In this document: positions 44,313-54,690 of the stretch, piece after piece
Numbering within the stretch: position 1 is the stretch's first letter
Layout: every line of letters starts with the position of its first letter
NCBI RefSeq assembly: GCF_001540865.1
Contig: NC_033641.1
Location: 10,581,291-10,645,290 of the forward strand
From: Ananas comosus
Lineage: Eukaryota; Streptophyta; Magnoliopsida; Poales; Bromeliaceae
Length of the DNA stretch: 64,000 nucleotides
Direction: 5' to 3'
Translations under genes and position numbers: made by a program
The notes under the pieces: model-generated
What the model was told of the DNA's origin: nothing
Databases searched by the model: none
What the model saw: the letters and a program-made list of their open reading frames with translations, nothing else

Positions 44313-47223
44313 TCAACCTATAGCTCTACGTCTACGGCCTTCATTTGTTCTATCTTGATTATTTGGACATGTAGTCCTATAATGTCCCTGTTGTTTACAA
44401 ATAGTGCACATAGTTCTTCGCATTCCTTCTCTCTCGTCCATGGCATTTCGAATACGAGTTGATCTTGGACGACCTTTCTTTCTCCTGATTGGTGGTGGTG
44501 CCAGCGGTGGTCCTTGAGGGCGTGGCCAGCTTCTTTTGTCTGGGACAGGGTGAAATTGCGGGAAGTAAGCACGACGGTAATTCTCACATGTATACCATTC
44601 AGAACACAGACTATAGTAGTCAATGTTCATTTGACCATTACTGCATACAGCTAGAAGATGTGAGCATGGCAACCTAGTGAGCTCAAACTCATGGCATGAA
44701 CAAGTCGAGGTTCTCCCGTCAAGAACCACCTCATATTGTCCATTTCCGGTAGTAATTTGAAACTCGTTTACTCCGTAACGATCCACACGGTGTCCTCTTG
44801 CGATTATCATATAACTCCTAATTAACGCCTCCTGTTTTGGTGTCAATACTGTAGTGTATGTCTCACCTTTATCACGGCGCTTAACAAAATAATTGTTTAT
44901 CTTATAAAATGTAGCGGCCACAAATGCTGTGATAGGTAAACCACGTACACCCTTAAGCACTCCATTTAAACTCTCCGACCGATTTGTCGTCATTGTCCCA
45001 AAACGCCGTCCACCATCAAATGCTCTCGCCCAATATTCCCTTTCCCCTTGGAGCTCGTGCACCCAAAGCCATGCCGCTGGATCCATTTTTTTCAACTGAT
45101 CCTTATGCTCATAATATTCCTTTGCAGTTGCAGCACATCTTATGCCCGTATAAAATTTATTGAGCACAGTTTCATTTTTAAAACCGGCTTTTTTCATATT
45201 AGCCTGCATATGGCGGAGGCACCAACGGTGAGCATGTCCCTCGCTTCTCGGAAACTCCTCCGCAACAATCTCCTTTAACCCAGGAAAGCGGTCTGAAATT
45301 AAACAAATAGATCGATCACGTGTCACTAAAACCTTTAGATGTCGTAAAAACCAACGCCAACTAGCCGCATTTTCTCCCTCACAAATAGCAAACGCCAATG
45401 GGTATAACCCATTATTAGCATCTACACCCGTCGCAATCAACGCATGCCCTTGATACTTTCCATACATATGGGTTCCATCAATACTCAACAATGGTCGACA
45501 ATAAGAAAACCCATTAATTGACGGCCCGTAGGCCCAAAATACTCGCCCAAACTGCCTAACACCATTTGGCAGGATTTTAGGATCAAGACGCCATTGAGTC
45601 CCGGGATTCACGCGCTGTAGTATAGATAGGAAGCGACCAAGATCGGTGTATGACTCCTTCCAACCACCATAAATGATCTGTAGTGCTTTACTTCTAGCCT
45701 GCCACGCTTTCGAATAAGGTATGTCTACATGCAATTCATTACGCACCTTTTCTTTAATTTCCGCCGGTGTCAAAGTAAGCTTTACCCTCAATGATGGGAG
45801 AATATGTAGACATATAAGAGATGAAGTACAGTTTCGATGTACAGTGTTAAGCACCGGCACTAAACATGTATGTTGCCCGGAGTATTTTTTAACTCTAAAA
45901 TAACTCACATCCTTTGGTACCGATGCATGTAATCTCCAAGGACATGAATCTACCATGCATTTAACTGTATACGCCTTTGTCGTCGACTTTATTACTTTCA
46001 TTTGCACGTTGTGAGCAATATGCCATTCCCCCAGAGTGTGCAATAAACTTGCTTTATCAGGAAATACCCGACCAACCCATAAGTCATCAATAGTAGAAGG
46101 GGGCTGTTCAATCTGCGGACGATCATGCACATCGTTATCAGCCACATACTGGTCAATCCAATCATCATCTTCTACAAATTGGTCTGGATGATCTATGTAC
46201 TCTGCACCTTCATCTGGATCATCAACATATTCATTATTGACAATTGGATCATCACCCTCAGTATATATGATATCTGCGAGAACACCCAGTCCACCATCAT
46301 GATCTGCATCATAATGATGAACTTCTGCCACAATGTTCTCATTTACGGCCAAATTTGAAGATTCATGTCCAACACCCTCATGATCAGTAGTGTAACGGTC
46401 TTCAGCTACTTCTTGTTGCACTTCCGCCCGATTTCCTATACCGTCATTTTCGGTTCCCAATGCATACGATCCAAAGTCATGCACATCATGAGAGGTATGA
46501 AATCTGTAATTATTTCGTAGTTAATCACTTTCTAACCAAATAAAACAGTGAATGATTAAATTAATTGTAGCGTATTCTAACCCTTCTTCACATGAGACGC
46601 CTTGCTCTCTACCCAGTGGGGCATGAGAACTAAAACCCGTGGCATGATGAATAGTACGTGGGATGGGAGGAGGATCAACAACAACTACATTTGAAAAATT
46701 GTACTCCCTACAATTGATGGGAGAAGGCAATATAAATATTTTAATAAAATCTGTATACAAAAGTTAAATTTTGCAATACTAACCTAGGTGCATCAGCTCC
46801 TCCTCCAATATCAGCACGAAAAGATTCTCTTTCGGGGCCAGGGGCTAATACATCCACATTAAAGTCACTGTTTAACATTCTAGAATAATACCACTGAGAA
46901 AGAACTATCTCTTTTTCAACGAAAATTATCAAACACGGAGGGTTTCCCGACAATGCCATCACACCACACAGTGAGTCATCGTCCGTAACTTCAACCACAT
47001 CGAATTGATTCATCCCGGTCGAATATCGGACTTTAATAATTAGGTGATACTCATCTCTCGAAGTATCAGTCAATCTATATATTTTTCTCTCGAATTCTGT
47101 AAATGTAATATCCACTGGAATACCACTTAATTTCTTACGACCGCCAACGTACTTTGGATTGCTATCATGCGCAAATATTTCTCCATTCCAATGAACAACA
47201 ATAGCCACATTACTACGCGACAT
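44313..47223 (-). CDS. MuDR-type transposase of the MULE (3 exons, 918 residues)
   Basis: Exons 47223-46784, 46707-46582 and 46503-44313 join in frame (440+126+2191 bases). The N terminus (MSRSNVAIVVHWNGEIF, with DVVEVTDDDSL) resembles the PB1-like head of plant MuDR proteins. An acidic linker follows, then a WRKY/GCM1-like zinc region (CMVDSCPWRLHAS to SGQHTC, residues about 371-402). The DDE core has Asp in LLSIDGTHMYGKYQG (531), Asp in CLISDRFPGL (593) and Glu in NRSESLNGVLKG (about 699). A SWIM finger CSCHEF...CSHLLAVC (about 790-804) and a C-terminal knuckle CTICKQQGHYRTTC (888-901) complete it. It cuts and joins the element ends in the nucleus. No stop or frameshift is seen; expression is unproven. 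Confidence 0.95.
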
Positions 47224-47756
47224 CCTAACTTAAACAAAATATAAAATTTGTAAACAAACATAATTATACCAAATTAAAATGCTGAATTGATACTGCAAAT
47301 AAGCTGCTAAACTCACCCAAAGCACTTCACTTTCCCTAGAAACACTAATAACTTACGGAGCATCATTTGTTGGTTTCGATCTACATATGAGAGTTCGAAT
47401 TAAATCAACTACAGTATGAATTCAATTTAAATGATCCAAAAAATACTATCCTAAGTTTTATAGATGCCACAGTATGAATTCAATTTAAATGACCCAAAAA
47501 ACACTATCCTTCACAAAAAAAACCAACTACGACATTATTCTCGGTGTTGGGCTCTACTACTAACCTAATAGGGCTTAAAATGTGATCTAAAATTGTGCAT
47601 ACTTCAAAATATAGATAAAATACTGTAAAATAACACAATTATTTAGAAACAATCAACTCTATTTCAAAAATAATTAGATTTTTCTCAAACCTCTCACCAC
47701 TAACCTAATGGAACAATGTCGTTGCAATGCTGAGGAGAGAAGGCACGGCAGAAGCA
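47224..47756. other. MULE leader between transposase start and GC-rich block
   Basis: AT-rich, no gene. A short stretch GTATGAATTCAATTTAAATG with CCAAAAAA is present twice (about 47414 and 47472). It probably holds the 5' UTR or leader intron of the transposase. Confidence 0.5.
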
Positions 47757-48045
47757 GTACAGTCGGCGCCGGCGATGGCGGCAGCGATGGCGGCGTCCGC
47801 AGCGACGGCGGCCTCGGACTCGGGTCGGAGTGAGTGAGATAGAGAGGAGTGAGAGAGCGTGCGGGAGACAGAGAGGAGAAGCTCTGGAGACGCAGGAGCT
47901 CGCACGCGGGTACAGTCGGCGCCGGCGACGGCGGCAGCGACGGCGGTGTCGGACTCGGGTCAGAGTTAGTGAGGTAGAGAGGAGTGAGGGAGCGTGCGGG
48001 AGACAGAGGAGAAGCTCGCGCGCGGGTGAGTGAGAGAGAAAGGAA
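47757..48045. repeat. GC-rich tandem duplication in the MULE 5' region
   Basis: TACAGTCGGCGCCGGCGATGG with GCAGCGACGGCGG, TCGGACTCGGGTC and GAGGAGTGA...GCGTGCGGGAGACAGAG occurs twice, about 150 bases apart. GC content and CpG density are far above the rest of the element, as expected for the transposase promoter/5' UTR or for a captured host gene start. Confidence 0.75.
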
Positions 48046-48077
48046 AGGGGCTCGGGTGGGGTAGGGTATACTGATTA

Positions 48078-48240
48078 AAGGCGGTGAATGGTTCACCGCC
48101 TTTAAAAGCGGTGAACTATTCACCGCATTTAAAGTCGGTATTTAACGTTCCTAGCACACGTGACGGGGGTATTTGATGGTCCCACAAATGCGGTGAATGG
48201 TTTACCGCATATATATGCGGTAAACCATTCACCGCATATG
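48078..48240. repeat. Right GCGGT-ACCGC hairpin cluster of the MULE
   Basis: AAAGGCGGTGAATGG with its complement CCGCCTTT at 48078, AAAAGCGGTGAAC at 48102, and two ATGCGGT hairpins with TATAT-joined arms at 48187-48240. Confidence 0.85.
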
Positions 48241-48347
48241 CCTGCTTGCTGACCTGGCCGATTTGGAGACTATTTTTACAAATAAATTTTAAGGAGGCCT
48301 ATTTTTGTAAATAAAAGTTTCAAAAAGACTATTTATAAAAAAAATTC

Positions 48348-48356
48348 ATAATTTTT
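48348..48356. repeat. Right 9-bp target-site duplication of the MULE
   Basis: ATAATTTTT, identical to 41052-41060. Confidence 0.75.
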
Positions 48357-50815
48357 CCTTTAGATGCCCAACCCTACTTAAAAGTGAACCAACATTGTGG
48401 GCCTACTATGTATGCCCCCAACAGGTTCGGTCCAATGTTTTATTGGGGCAGGCTAGTGCAACTGCACCAAATGTTCTCATTGACAAGTCTATAATTGGAC
48501 TTATTTTTGTACCCTAAAATACAAAGTTTTCACTTTTGACCTAAAATATCCAATCTCATGCATCAGTGGGCCTTACAATTAATAGACCTTAGGAACAGGA
48601 CAGACGGTTGACAGTAGACTTTTCAATTTAATCTAGAACCATTTTCTTCTATTTTTGTAATTTTTTTATAGGAAAAATACTTGTAGTGAAATTTGTGCAT
48701 ATATATTTTCCCAACTTGATTTCAAAGCAATAAGGATCATATTATACACAATATGCGGGCTAAATATGGAGTAAAGATCATTGAGATACATTCTCAGCAA
48801 AATGTAATTCATCAAATAACCAAGATACATTCTCATCAAACTAAAAAATAGATGTCCAACTGAAAGAGCAATAGGATAGTAAATTTCAACAAATTAACTC
48901 TCATATGAGTAGAACAAGCTCAAATTTATAATATGCCTCATGTGTGAATGGCGGATGAAAGAGACTAAACTATGTCACCCTTCCCACCACTATTTTGTGG
49001 TTAAATAAGTTAAATTATTATTTCATTAATATTTTTATGTTAATTAATTAGAAAAATATTATTATTTTAGAACTATAATTACTCTTATTGTCATTATTTC
49101 AATCTAACTTTGAAACACTATTTTTCCTATTCTAGAGAATAACCCAATTTTTATCCAAAAGCAAAATAAGAGTTGTACCTATACCAGGAATAACTAGGAA
49201 TAGCTTATTCCTAAATCAAACGATACCTTAATGTCGAAGGTTATATTGGGATTAAATACCATCATTGGATCATTTTTCTTTTATTCTCTTTGGAGTTTTA
49301 TAAAGGAATAAACAATGCAAAGATAAACTAGAGATCAGATGTGGATCCGAAGATTTATATATTAAATATGTTTCATAATTGGAATACCAAACCAACTGAA
49401 CCCGTAGATCAAAAGTTTTATTTTACTAAAACTACAAATATTTGTTCACATTTTTTATAGAAATTTACCAAGTAATAGAACATTCCATTAAATTATGGAA
49501 TATTCTGTCAAAAAGGATAAAAGCACTGAAAGGTCAGGAAGTAAATTCAAAATTTTTGAAGTTTAGGTACCTATTTGGAAAACACTGTAGCTTCAGATAG
49601 TAAAACCAAACTTAAATCAACACACTTATTTATGGATGCCATTTGTATAGGGATGCTTAATTTACAGAACTCGAATCTTTTTATCGTCTAGCAGAACCAC
49701 CCTGCAACACCACTTGAATTACCACAGACTGTTCATAGTTGGACAATCCTATAGACCTGAGGGATCATCTAATCCAAGGATCGTTGTCAACCTAGATAGA
49801 CTAAGGTGGTTTTGAATAGATTGGTATGTCGAGTTTTAAAGGAGCAGATAACGCGGATCAACCAGCAGTTGTGGATCCATGGAAAATCAAATATGGATAT
49901 GGCTATAGTTATCTAGATAGGAGTGTCGACATAAGTCTACTTTAGGGTTAGAAAAAAATAAAGTAACAATACCAAAAAAAATAAATTGTTGCAAAGGGAT
50001 CAAAAGCAAATTCGGTTTTAAGGAATCAACACCAAAATTCCAAGTCTAATTTGGCTAATGAAATTGCATTTAGCTTAAGAAAGGTGTCAAAGCTACAGTA
50101 TAATCAAGTTGATCCATTAATTACAAAATAACGATAATTTGACCAAGAGAATCTAATTTCTGTATATGAACGTTCGATTGCTACTCTTTCTGAGACATTT
50201 GTTCCGAGTCTAACTAATTTTAGTGCAAGATAACTCCCACATAGCCTCATCTTGCATATGATAGCAACAAAAAGAAAACTGAACCCGCCTCCTCCCCCTG
50301 CCCCACCCACACCCCCACCCAAGCACGCACACACACAACAACAACAGAAGACTACACCTAACTGCTTTGGCAGTTAGTCACATCCTCCGAATTGCAAATA
50401 GACACTACGAGTTTGCTTTGTGAAAAACAAAATAAGCAACAGAATTTTGAACACAAAACTAAATATAAACAGTCATATTAATGAATCAATAATGTCTACC
50501 TTGCATTCATGAAAGAGATTAAACCCAAGCTCAAACCTGACAAAACCGCAATAGATTAATAAAGCAAGTAAACCTAAAGAAAAGAGCATGATAATAGATA
50601 CATCCACAAACTAGTTTCAACAGGTACCAGTCGATATAACTTTTGGGAGTCGACTCATATAGAATAATCATAGCAGATATGATCAAAGAACAAAAAGTAT
50701 TAGTGGCTTCATATAAGGAACTCTACCTTAAGCTCTAAACATCGATTGAACCAAAATTCACAGATAAACGTCCAAATATTCCTTTCAATACAACAAATAA
50801 GATAATTTTCTTAAC
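48357..50815. other. Intergenic sequence right of the MULE, no gene seen
   Basis: 48780-48910 holds units of the same 85-bp degenerate repeat found at 38540 and 39930. 49100-49230 resembles a Tourist-type fragment (AATAACCCAATTTTTATCC). No sustained coding frame with a recognisable domain. Confidence 0.5.
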
Positions 50816-51213
50816 ACAAATCTGCACAAAATGTTGTGCCAAAATCTCAATTCATGATATTTTATTGATCAATCCAACAAATTCCCATCAATCAAATAAT
50901 TCTTTAGTTCAACTTAAAAAGACGAATTCGTCACCAACATTATGAAGATGGTATCATAAGTAAAATTCATCCTGCAATTCAATTAATCAAGTACCTCAAT
51001 AGACAGGGAAAAAAACAAATCTGCACAAAATGTTGTGCCAAAATCTCAATTCATGATATTTTATTGATCAATCCAACAAATTCCCATCAATCAAATAATT
51101 CTTTAGTTCAACTTAAAAAGACGAATTCGTCACCAACATTATGAAGATGGTATCATAAGTAAAATTCATCCTGCAATTCAATTAATCAAGTACCTCAATA
51201 GTCAGGGAAAAAA
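50816..51213. repeat. Near-perfect 199-bp tandem duplication
   Basis: ACAAATCTGCACAAAATGTTG through GTACCTCAATAGACAGGGAA occurs twice head to tail; the only differences seen are one substitution (AGACAG to AGTCAG) and the A-run length. It is therefore recent, or an assembly artefact. Confidence 0.92.
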
Positions 51214-51359
51214 AAATCTGTTATAAAAACTTTGTTCTCTCTTCTATATCCTAGAACTCATGAACACGTTATTGCTACACAACATAACTTTCATAACAGT
51301 AATCGAGTCTTGAACATCCAAATTAGGTTCCCTTAAAAATCAACTGATCCAAAATTTTT

Positions 51360-51990
51360 ACTGCTTTCTCAAAAACTTATTCCGATATCCACATCTTCAA
51401 AAGCAACAACTCTTGCCTTTTTTTATAGAATTCCCTAATAGCTTCTCCATCTGTAATTGCAGGTTTGAATCCACACTTTTAAATTTCACAAAGTGTAGAG
51501 AGTCATCACTCAAAAAGAATCCTGAAAAGCATTCGGTTTCACATTCTTTGACTCCATCTATAATAGGCTAAATACTAACCACTTGTTCTTTAAAATCCCC
51601 CAACAACTTACCTCTGCAGAAGAAACAAAAGCTCCAAATTGTAGTTTTCTTCTCTAAAGGCTCATAGTCCTGAACTACAACAAGGTCTATCATCTCAAGT
51701 TCATAAACTGAAGCTAAAATTTCTGCTTTCTGAATCACTAAGAAACACTCGACTAAAATTGGGTAGCGTTATGATATGACGCACAACGTACAGTACTTAA
51801 TGGTGGCATGTATACATACTAAAGTCCTCCCCAGCATCAACCAAAACAAAGCTAGTGTAACTCTTACAAATCAATGTCCTCGAGAGTCAAATTGGCATTC
51901 AGTTCCTGCTTCACCATAAAACCTCAGATGTGCAAAATAACATAATAGATTCGCTGGCTAACGGATCTACTCTTATCTCCATTGTACAAC
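51360..51990. repeat. Diverged duplicate block, left copy
   Basis: CATCTTCAAAAGCAACAA, CTTCTCCATCTGTAAT, CATCACTCAAAAAGAATC and AACTTACCTCTGCAGAAGAA recur in diverged form at 54400-54690, and CTTACAAATCAATGTCCTC at 51865 recurs at 54155. The minus-strand reading looks exon-like but has stops. Confidence 0.5.
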
Positions 51991-52084
51991 ATTCGTTATA
52001 TCTTACTTAAGCCACTATAGGCGTTATATCTTGCTAGAGCCAAAATTTGCCAAGTATAACCTCAATCCGAAAAAATGATCCTGA

Positions 52085-52450
52085 CAGAGAGGACTTTTTG
52101 GGCTACTAAGCCTGCACAACATTTTAATTGTAAAAACTGGCATTCAAAATTTTTATTTACAAAACTAATTGTAGGCGGTGAATGGTTTACTATTTTTAGA
52201 AAGTGGTGAATTTCACGTTTTTTAAATGTTTTCTACATCTAAACTCCGAAAAATGTATAGTATTAGGATCTAAAAATAATTTTAACATGTTGAAGAAAGC
52301 GGTGAATGATTTGCCGCATTTATAAAGCGCTAATTCATTTGCCACATATGCCTAGTTTTGTAAATAAATTTTTTAGCAAACTATTTTTATGATTGCAATA
52401 TTTTTAAGCCTTTTAATGAAAAAATTCCCCAAAGAAACCTCGTTAGTTTT
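52085..52450. mobile_element. Non-autonomous relative of the MULE, copy 1
   Basis: The outer parts (TTTTTATTTACAAAACTA and TTTTGTAAATAAATTTTTTA) match the MULE terminal sequence, and the interior has GGCGGTGAATGGTTTAC and AAGCGGTGAATGATTTGCCGC hairpins. No genes. It is the reverse-complement counterpart of 53560-53905. Confidence 0.7.
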
Positions 52451-52939
52451 GAGCGGAACTTGAAGGTCGTTTCCAAAAATCAAACGTGTTCCGGAAGGCC
52501 AGAAATCAAAAGTCTATTCCGAGAAATCAGTAAGTCAAATGTCAAAAATTGAATTTAAAAATCATCCAAAACTCAAATTTGAATATCCAAAAATATTTGA
52601 TATGTTAAACATAGAAATGAATACTGTAAGTACTTGAACACCATATCTTCACACAAGATGCAACAAAATCATTCCAATTTCATAAAAAATTATAATCTAA
52701 TCCAAATACAACAAACACCAAAAGAGAATTTATAATAATACTTAAAACCTACATTTATCATACTCACGTCATCACAAAGTAATCCAGAGGTACAAAAACT
52801 ATCAAGATGTAATAGATCATGAAGTTAGAAAATGAAGATTACCATATGATATAAACTTGGCCAATAAACTCTATAATTAGAAGATTGCATAATTCGAGCA
52901 CCTGGGGTGGCTCTTTGAGCATCTTTTAAGCATATCCAG

Positions 52940-53325
52940 CCTTGTATCACCAAAAAATTTATATCTTTTTTAATTTTAGATGCATCACAAACATGTGGTA
53001 GCTTCACACACTTACCGGACGACCGGGGTGGTAGCTCTTTCCTACATGTGGTGGTAGTTTTCACACTCCCTTTGGGATGTAACTCTTTCCACATCTTTTA
53101 CGCATATAATATTTTATTTTTATAATCACTCTCCAACCTTATATCACCAAAAATCTATCCTTTTTTTATTTTAGATACATCACAAACATGTGGTAGCTTC
53201 ACACACTTACCGGACGACCGGGGTGGTAGCTCTTTCCTACATGTGGTGGTAGTTTCACACTCCCTTCGGGATGTAACTCTTTCCACATCTTTCTATGTAC
53301 ATAATTTTTTATTTTCATAACCACT
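52940..53325. repeat. 195-bp tandem duplication
   Basis: TGCATCACAAACATGTGGTAG, then CTTACCGGACGACCGGGGTGG and CTACATGTGGTGGTAGTTT appears twice (ACATGTGGTAGC at 52991 and 53186) with a few substitutions. Confidence 0.9.
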
Positions 53326-53559
53326 CTCCCCCCTGAATATGCAATCCCTAGTTAAAAAGTGTATAAGCCAAGTTTATTGCCATATTGATAATTTTCATTT
53401 TTATCTTCAACAACACACAACCAAGATAGTCCAGATACCTAGGGATTACTACAAGATGAACAAAAGTTGATAAAGACAAGAAATAAGTATACGTCAAGTA
53501 CCAAAATAAAATTTATATGAATAGCATTTTTTTATTAAAATTTAAAAGGCTTAAAGAAT

Positions 53560-53905
53560 ATTATAATTACAAAAAAAAATATTAATAGGCTTAAAGAATA
53601 TTAAAATTATAAAAATAGTCCCACTCAAAAATTATTTACGAAACTAGTTCTATGTGGTGAATGAATTACTGCTTTTTAGATGCGATAAATCATTCACCTT
53701 TCTTCAAAATCTTAAAATTATTTTTAGAGTTTAATAGTAAACGTTTTTCGGAGTTCGGACGTGGAAAACATGTAAGTTACGTGAAAGCGGTTCCTAAAAG
53801 CGGTAAACCATTCACCGCTTAAGCCTACTTTCATAAATAAAAATTTTGGACGCCTATTTTTAAATTAAAAAGTTTCGTAGGTTTAGTAGCCCAAGAAGCC
53901 CGTAA
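53560..53905. mobile_element. Non-autonomous relative of the MULE, copy 2 (inverted)
   Basis: Reverse complement of the layout at 52085-52450, with AAAGCGGTAAACCATTCACC near 53795 and the shared end TAGTAGCCCAAGAAGCCC. The AGGCTTAAAGAATATTA block at its left end is doubled. Confidence 0.7.
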
Positions 53906-54061
53906 AAATACCTAGATATAACTACAAGATGTACCTAGAGATAACTACAAGATGAAAAGAAATTTGATAAAGACAAGAAATGAGTGAAGTATAAATTATA
54001 CTTCAATATATAGTGTATTGAATTAAAATTGATAATAAAAACAAAAATAACTGTGGATTAA

Positions 54062-54141
54062 AGTATGTAAAGGTATCATCGTGTTAAACATAAACAAATG
54101 AAAGTATGTAAAGGTATCATCGTGTTAAACATAAACAAACA
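54062..54141. repeat. Tandem duplication of about 41 bp
   Basis: AAAGTATGTAAAGGTATCATC, then GTGTTAAACATAAACAAA occurs twice in direct succession. Confidence 0.9.
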
Positions 54142-54144
54142 AGC

Positions 54145-54690
54145 AAGTGAACCCTTACAAATCATTGCCCTCTAAAGTAAAATTGACATTTAGCTACTAT
54201 CTTTCTGTAAAAAGTAAAAAAATGAAAAATTACATAGCATGTTACTTTTACATGGCTAATGAATCCACTCTACATCCATTGCAGGACCCAAATAAACTTT
54301 ATATGGATCCTCCTCAAAAATGACTAACAATAACAATCTTTATATGATCAACTGTGCTAACATTTCATCTTCAAATAGTATCCTAAGTGAACACTTTTCA
54401 TGTCACATATCTTCAAAGGTAATAATTATTAGCTTTCTTGACAAAATCCTCTAATATCTTCTTCATTATAATTTCATATCGGAATTCACACTTTTAACAA
54501 ATCTTAGGCCATCATCACTCAAAGAGAATTATTAAAAACCTTTGCGTTTCACAATTTTAAACTCCACATATGTTAGAAACTGTACGCCAACTTCTTTTCT
54601 ATTAAAATCTCCAAGTAGCTTCCTTTTGCAAATGAAATAAAAGCTCTGAATTGAAAATTGGTTCTAAAGGATCATAAGCTCTGAACTACA
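54145..54690. repeat. Diverged duplicate block, right copy
   Basis: Counterpart of 51360-51990, same orientation but with the two sub-blocks in the opposite order, as expected if the duplication boundary falls between them. Confidence 0.45.

Larger units (their letters stand above)
41061..48347 (-). mobile_element. Mutator-like element (MULE), 7.3 kb, with transposase and PMD gene
   Basis: The ends are related inverted repeats: the left GGGTTTTTTATCC, then CTAAAAATAGGTCTCTG, GAAATTTGTATTTACG and AAAATAGACTCC, matches the reverse complement of the right end. A 9-bp direct repeat ATAATTTTT flanks the element. It carries a three-exon transposase (47223-44313), a broken plant mobile domain gene (44214-41677) on the same strand, hairpin clusters inside both ends and a GC-rich leader at 47757-48040. 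The transposase frame is open throughout, so the element could be autonomous. Confidence 0.88.
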
